DNA from: Skeletonema tropicum
Taxonomy: Eukaryota; Bacillariophyta; Thalassiosirophyceae; Thalassiosirales; Thalassiosiraceae
DNA: 64,000 nucleotides
Direction: 5' to 3'
Assembly (NCBI GenBank): GCA_037178625.1
Contig: CM074127.1
Span: forward strand, 2,356,001 to 2,420,000
Shown here: one piece after another, positions 59,774 through 64,000 of the stretch
How positions within the stretch are numbered: the stretch's first letter is position 1
Layout of the letters: the number at the start of each line of letters is the position of its first letter
Position numbers and translations under genes: made by a program
Notes under the pieces: model-generated
What the model was told of the DNA's origin: nothing
What the model saw: the letters and a program-made list of their open reading frames with translations, nothing else
The model's database searches: none

Positions 59774-61839
59774 CTAATAAATGCTTGCCCTCGGCCTCAT
59801 TTGTTTCTTCCCTCTGGATATCCCAGAATGGTTGCTCATATACCGCATCGAGCCAGGAGTTCCAATAAAGTCATGTGGATGCGTATTTGAGCTCATGAGG
59901 GCCCTGTGCCCACTCATTCCCGTCCTGAAATTGACTCTCGTAGGTGTAGATAGTCGTGGATCTGTAGGCGGGGGACTGGGCGGATTGGTTGCTCTCGCAG
60001 TTCGGCTTGGAGAATGGGACTTAGACATCCGAATATCAGGAATAGCAGAGCGGGATGTATTCGAGGTCGCTAGTTTCGGCGACCTTGAAGTAACGCTAAT
60101 GTCGTCCATACTAGGCTTCTTTTCACGACGTCCCGCTAGTTCCAACTCTGAATCAATATGTGGCATACCCTCGGGAGCGGAGCATATAACGTGGTCATCT
60201 GAGGTGAGAAGAGTGGATTGTAAGTCGATCATAAGCCCAGCAGAAAGACGTTCAAGTTTGGTTTGCTCATGTTTTAGACGATCTCTCTCAATCGAGAGTT
60301 CGTGGAGGGTTGCTTCGATTTGACATGCCCTATCGCTTGTTCCACCAACTGTATGATTGGAAAATAACGCAAGTTTAGTCTCACAAGAAGTAGCAAAAAG
60401 CTTCCAAATGAACATATCAAACAAATGAACTTACCTTTCACTAACTGCTTGTCATTCTGAAGCCGGATATAACCATACCCCCTCGCCAACTTGACCCACC
60501 CTTTTGCATCCATGCTTACAACTTGAACACGGTCTCCATATTTCAATCGTATTAGTGGTCGGTCAAATTCATCACAAGAGTCTCCCTTGGCGCGTGGTGG
60601 CGAACTAGGTACTGATAGTTGTCGTGTGAATGTCGTGGTATTGGTTAGAAGTTGTGATCGATTGAGATAGGAGTCATCGAATGTTTCTCCTCCGTGAATT
60701 GATCCATCATGGGAATAGGACAATGAAGACGACGATGTAGGATACACATCATCCCTATTTTCACGACTCTCATGACTTGCACTTGTACTGAGTCTCATTC
60801 CAATGTTGCTGGTGTGTTTCTTCTCATCCTCAACCATCGCTTCCGCCTCCCATTCGTCACTCTCTTCAGGAAGGGTGGACTTAAATTTTGACGATTTTGA
60901 CGACTGCGCTTTGGTGGGCGTTTTCTTGTCCTCGCGTTCTTGTTGCTTCTTCCAGAAATTACTCTTGACTAATTCATCTACATCTCTTTTCCACTGATCA
61001 GGCTGGTCAGCAGTGTGCTGGCTGGAACTTGAATTGTGCTCCTTGTTGTTACTACTTCCAACTTTATCTGGTAGTGCATGTTCAAATAGCGTGGGATACA
61101 CCAATAGTCCAGTCTTGACTGCTACGGCATACGTCCCACATGGTCCCCCCTCGAGATAGGTACCAACACGTATCTGATGCTCCTCGTCATCATCACCATC
61201 ATCAAGTGATGAGGAAGACGGAGCAGTAACACCTGTGTCAACAAATAGTGTCGATGATTTGCTAAACTTCGGTAGGAGCGTCGGTGCTCCCGAGGTACCA
61301 GTCCTGGAAATCGACTTCGTTGTTGGAGGGGTTACAGGACCAGACATTTGTGTTTGTGATGATGGCGACTCATTAAATTTCTCTGACGACGACTCCCGAT
61401 TTATTTTGGGCACATCAGGGGGGGAATCCACAGTGTCTCGCCTTCTAGCTGGCTCAGAAGCTTGAATCAAGCTCAGCAATACTGCGTTTTTTGGGAGGGG
61501 AAGGCGGTGTTTGATAGATTGTGGTGCCGGCTTCGGGGGAGTTTCCGGAGGATGCCGACCGTATCGACTCTGCACGAGCTGCTGTCTCCTTTGAAGAGCC
61601 GGGGAGGGTTGATTTTCTTTGTGATATGTTTCTGGAGTAGTTGATTGAGTTGGTGGAGGAGGTGGAACATCTACTTTCATGGTGAGAGGCATGCGACATT
61701 CCATGCACTTGTCCAGGCGGCATGCACAGTTGTTGCACACATAAGTGTGGCCGCAGGGGAGGACGACGGGAAAATTGTCAATGGGATCAAACTCCTCGAA
61801 GCATATCATGCAATGGAATGAGAACGCCGAAGACGCCAT
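59774..61839 (-). CDS. RING-finger protein with SH3-like segments
   Basis: Exons 60435-61839 and 59774-60348 (intron 86 bp, donor GTAAGT, acceptor CATACAG; the join gives QLVKVGGTSDRA). About 659 residues. Complete C3HC4 RING at 10-48 (Cys10, Cys13, Cys29, His31, Cys35, Cys38, Cys45, Cys48). A Pro-rich linker follows (VDVPPPPPTQ). Two SH3-like strand sets are visible: GTYLEGGPCGTYAVAVKTGL and RLKYGDRVQVVSMDAKGWVK. A short coiled coil follows (LHELSIERDRLKHEQTKLER), then a long Ser/Pro/Arg-rich tail. By family, a RING E3 ubiquitin ligase; the Pro-rich and SH3-like parts suggest a scaffold. Substrate unknown. The RING start is also the first ATG, which supports the start. Confidence 0.75.
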
Positions 61840-62626
61840 CGTTACGAATTATATTGGTTCCACGCACTGCCGCCGTCAAATTGCAAATTGTGAAGGTCTG
61901 GGTAGCGACTGAAATTCCGCGAGACAGTTGAGCTGATGTTTTGGAGTCGCCGCCGCTAATTCATGTGATGTGTGCTCTAGGTGAACGCTGTTGATCGGCC
62001 ACGATGTTAAGTGGTTCGTCCCAAATAAAGGAGAACCTAGTGATTGTTTCTAATGGAAGAATCTTGATGGGGGTTCGGATGAGCTACTTGAGAGTGAGAG
62101 TACTGCTGCTGTGCGTGTGCGGCAGCTGCATGGTGTGATTACTTCCGCTGGGTTCCGTCCTCGACGATTTTCTGTCGTGGAACAGGGCTGGAACAGGCAA
62201 GAAAACCAAAATTGGCCCTTCATTGGACTGGATTGGCGATCTAAGCTTTTGCAAGATTACAATTTTCTCGTAATCCGCAGTTTCCATGACAGGAACTCGT
62301 AGAACGAGCCAGTCTGAAGCCGATTGAAGCCCCTGTTACAAGAAAGGCCTACTCATTTGAATATGTGTCTGATTTAAAATAGTAATGTAGGTGTCTTTTA
62401 GATCTAATGCACAAGTCATACTACCTAATTGTTATTGTTACCCAGCCAAGACGGACAAGACATTTGTGGCCTCCCACGCACGCGTGTGTCGGTGACAAAT
62501 GACAAGTGGATTGAGCTGGTGAAAAGTATTAGATTGACGTACTAGAGATAGAGGAATATCATATAGCTTAGAAATCATCTCTTGTGTTTATGTCACGTAC
62601 ATAGTTAGCGACAACTTCTTCTCTCT
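61840..62626. other. Intergenic region between RING and RRP8 genes
   Basis: About 790 bp containing the RING promoter and the RRP8 3' end. Short frames only; no RNA gene or repeat recognised. Confidence 0.35.
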
Positions 62627-64000
62627 TCATCGACGCTTGTAAATGCAAGGCTTGGCTGAAAAGTTTTCATGCTCTGCCAATCCTGATCCACCATCAACTT
62701 TGACAAAATCCATGAACAAAAACATCTTATTGGAACGATCCATATTCGTGCACTGGAAGCCACAACGTTGCATCAACGCCATGAATTCATCCAACAGCAT
62801 GAGTGGCTGAGGAGTACCATCATCTTCAGTATCGTCACTTCTCCTACTGTTGTTCTGATGATGCACATTGTTCCTACTCTTCAACTTCTTCTGGTTACCA
62901 AACTTTCCCTTGTTTTGTTTGTCGCCACTTTTGCTCGTTTCAGCAGATGCAGTCTCAAACCTAGATCGTACTTCTGCCACTCTTAACACACCATTGAACT
63001 TTAGTACACGCCAACTTTCTCGTACAAAGTCTGCTACATTTGTACCCATGAGGGCTAAGCAATATACTCCTACATCGATAGATTCATTTGAGAGAGGAAC
63101 ATTGGACATGTCTGCGGGTGTCACTAGTGGATTGCCACCGGATACCAAGTCGAACGAGTGGACATCAAAGGGACAAGAAGATGACTTCTTGTCATCTTCA
63201 CTTTGCTTTCCTTTCTTTGCTTTTTTGGATGGCTGATTGACCAGTTGACCATCACTCCCAATCTTCAATGATAGCAACCTTTCAGCAAGTTTGGCATCTC
63301 CACATCCAAAATCAGCCACCACAACATTCTCTCGTTGTTTGCTTTTCTTGCCCTGAACCTCCTTCTTCCAAGTAGAAACAATCTTCTTATAAATCACATC
63401 CACAGGATTCACCGGCCACTCTTTCGCTTGCTTACGAAAACCCACATGATATTGATCAAATAACTCTGGATTTTCTGTGAATTGTTGGAAGGAATCTTGG
63501 GATGGTTTTGTGTACAAGTCTTCGTTGAGTTCACGAAATCGAGAGGAGGTTAGACGTTCTAGGAACGCTTTTTGCAGAGTGGACATCATGGATGGTTTTG
63601 GTAGTGATATCTTCATCTTGTTGTTGTTGTTGTTGTTGTTGCTGCTGCTGTTTGCTGTAGTGTTTTTGTCACCTGTCTTGCTTTTCTTTTCTGTGGAGGG
63701 ATTCTGTGTAGTGGATTCTGTTGCATCATCTGTTGCCACATCCTTCTTTTTCTTTTTATTCTTCTTCTTTTTCTTCTTTGGACTGCTCTCTATAGTATCA
63801 TTAGCGTCAGCTGGTGACTGTTTTGTCGCTTCTACTTTCTGTCGTTTATTTTTTGTGTTGTCATCACTATCAGTTTTTGATGTAGATCCAGATTGCTTTT
63901 TGGGGCTAGATACAGGAGTACTGCTTTCGCCAGAAGATTCTGCTAGAAGCTTCTTTGCTGCTTCTTCTCTCTTGCGCTTTTGTCTCATTCGTTTCTTCTT
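62627..64000 (-). CDS. RRP8: Ribosomal RNA-processing protein 8 (RRP8), 5' partial
   Basis: Open at the right edge: the frame continues past ATG 63988 as KKKR to base 64000, so the N-terminus may be missing. At least 453 residues. A Lys/Ser-rich front with a poly-Asn run (AAC repeats at about 63618-63645) and several basic patches (KKKKKKNKKKKKD) suits nucleolar targeting. The C-terminal methyltransferase is typical: LTSSRFRELNEDLYT, FDQYHVGFRKQAKEWPVNPV, SAM motif VVADFGCGDAKLAERLL, CLALMGTNVADFVRESWRVL, RVAEVRSRFE and the family C-terminus KPCIYKRR. RRP8 methylates N1 of adenine in the large-subunit rRNA and acts in ribosome biogenesis and, in animals, rDNA silencing. A Lys/Gly/Asn-rich insert sits within the catalytic domain. 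Confidence 0.93.
   Translation of the reverse strand, partial: KKKRMRQKRKREEAAKKLLAESSGESSTPVSSPKKQSGSTSKTDSDDNTKNKRQKVEATKQSPADANDTIESSPKKKKKKNKKKKKDVATDDATESTTQNPSTEKKSKTGDKNTTANSSSNNNNNNNKMKISLPKPSMMSTLQKAFLERLTSSRFRELNEDLYTKPSQDSFQQFTENPELFDQYHVGFRKQAKEWPVNPVDVIYKKIVSTWKKEVQGKKSKQRENVVVADFGCGDAKLAERLLSLKIGSDGQLVNQPSKKAKKGKQSEDDKKSSSCPFDVHSFDLVSGGNPLVTPADMSNVPLSNESIDVGVYCLALMGTNVADFVRESWRVLKFNGVLRVAEVRSRFETASAETSKSGDKQNKGKFGNQKKLKSRNNVHHQNNSRRSDDTEDDGTPQPLMLLDEFMALMQRCGFQCTNMDRSNKMFLFMDFVKVDGGSGLAEHENFSAKPCIYKRR

Noticed and set aside
1..64000. tRNA, rRNA or snRNA genes
   Set aside because: No TTCGA/TTCAA-type T-arm with matching acceptor arms and no recognisable rRNA or snRNA core were found by eye; a covariance-model search would decide.

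Overview
The window is nuclear DNA of a photosynthetic stramenopile, most probably a diatom (a centric, Thalassiosira-like alga is my guess). Visible grounds: compact genes on both strands with one or a few short GT-AG introns (mostly about 80-140 bp); eukaryote-only proteins (cullin 4, XPD helicase, poly(A) polymerase, PRMT3, RRP8, PHD/ePHD proteins); and N-termini of the bipartite type used for secondary plastids, i.e. a signal peptide with Phe just after the cleavage site (SSAF in a thylakoid-lumen protein, VSSF in a RadA homologue). No tRNA, rRNA, CRISPR array or bacterial operon was seen. Introns were placed by eye from splice signals plus protein-family continuity. Starts were moved to the first plausible ATG where an open frame began at a non-ATG codon.

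Layout. 1-3174: 3' part of a CEMIP/TMEM2-like beta-helix protein. 3413-5263: acidic low-complexity protein. 5707-12925: two related PHD/extended-PHD chromatin proteins enclosing a plastid-type RadA and a secreted histidine phosphatase. 12940-15576: XPD (TFIIH helicase). 15917-18868: conserved unknown protein, a Tat-type thylakoid-lumen protein and a TatD nuclease. 18931-23118: S28 serine peptidase and a phosphate-carrier-like SLC25 protein, divergent. 23287-25110: a 186-bp tandem repeat encoding a 62-residue periodic peptide, broken by a stop. 25667-31318: helical protein, an mTERF-ankyrin fusion and a divergent unknown. 32164-34978: membrane-anchored protein with six alternating Cys-rich modules. 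34979-40476: gene-poor, with microsatellites, a transposase-derived ORF and a perfect hairpin. 40477-64000: dense housekeeping block (PRMT3, poly(A) polymerase, 2OG-Fe(II) oxygenase, CUL4, HSP70 divergent from an STI1-like secretory protein, RING protein, RRP8) with several unknowns.

Common themes are nuclear information processing (XPD, poly(A) polymerase, PRMT3, RRP8, PHD proteins, CUL4), organelle-targeted proteins (RadA, lumen protein, mTERF-ankyrin, possible plastid carrier) and secreted or surface proteins (beta-helix, Cys-rich repeat, S28 peptidase). Neighbours are not functionally linked as in an operon. Several pairs are divergent and share short 5' regions, the most suggestive being HSP70 with an STI1-like protein. 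The most unusual items are the 186-bp repeat, the mTERF-ankyrin fusion, the split ePHD carrying Tudor-like and TFIIS-N-like segments, the HSP70 without EEVD, and the transposase-derived ORF.
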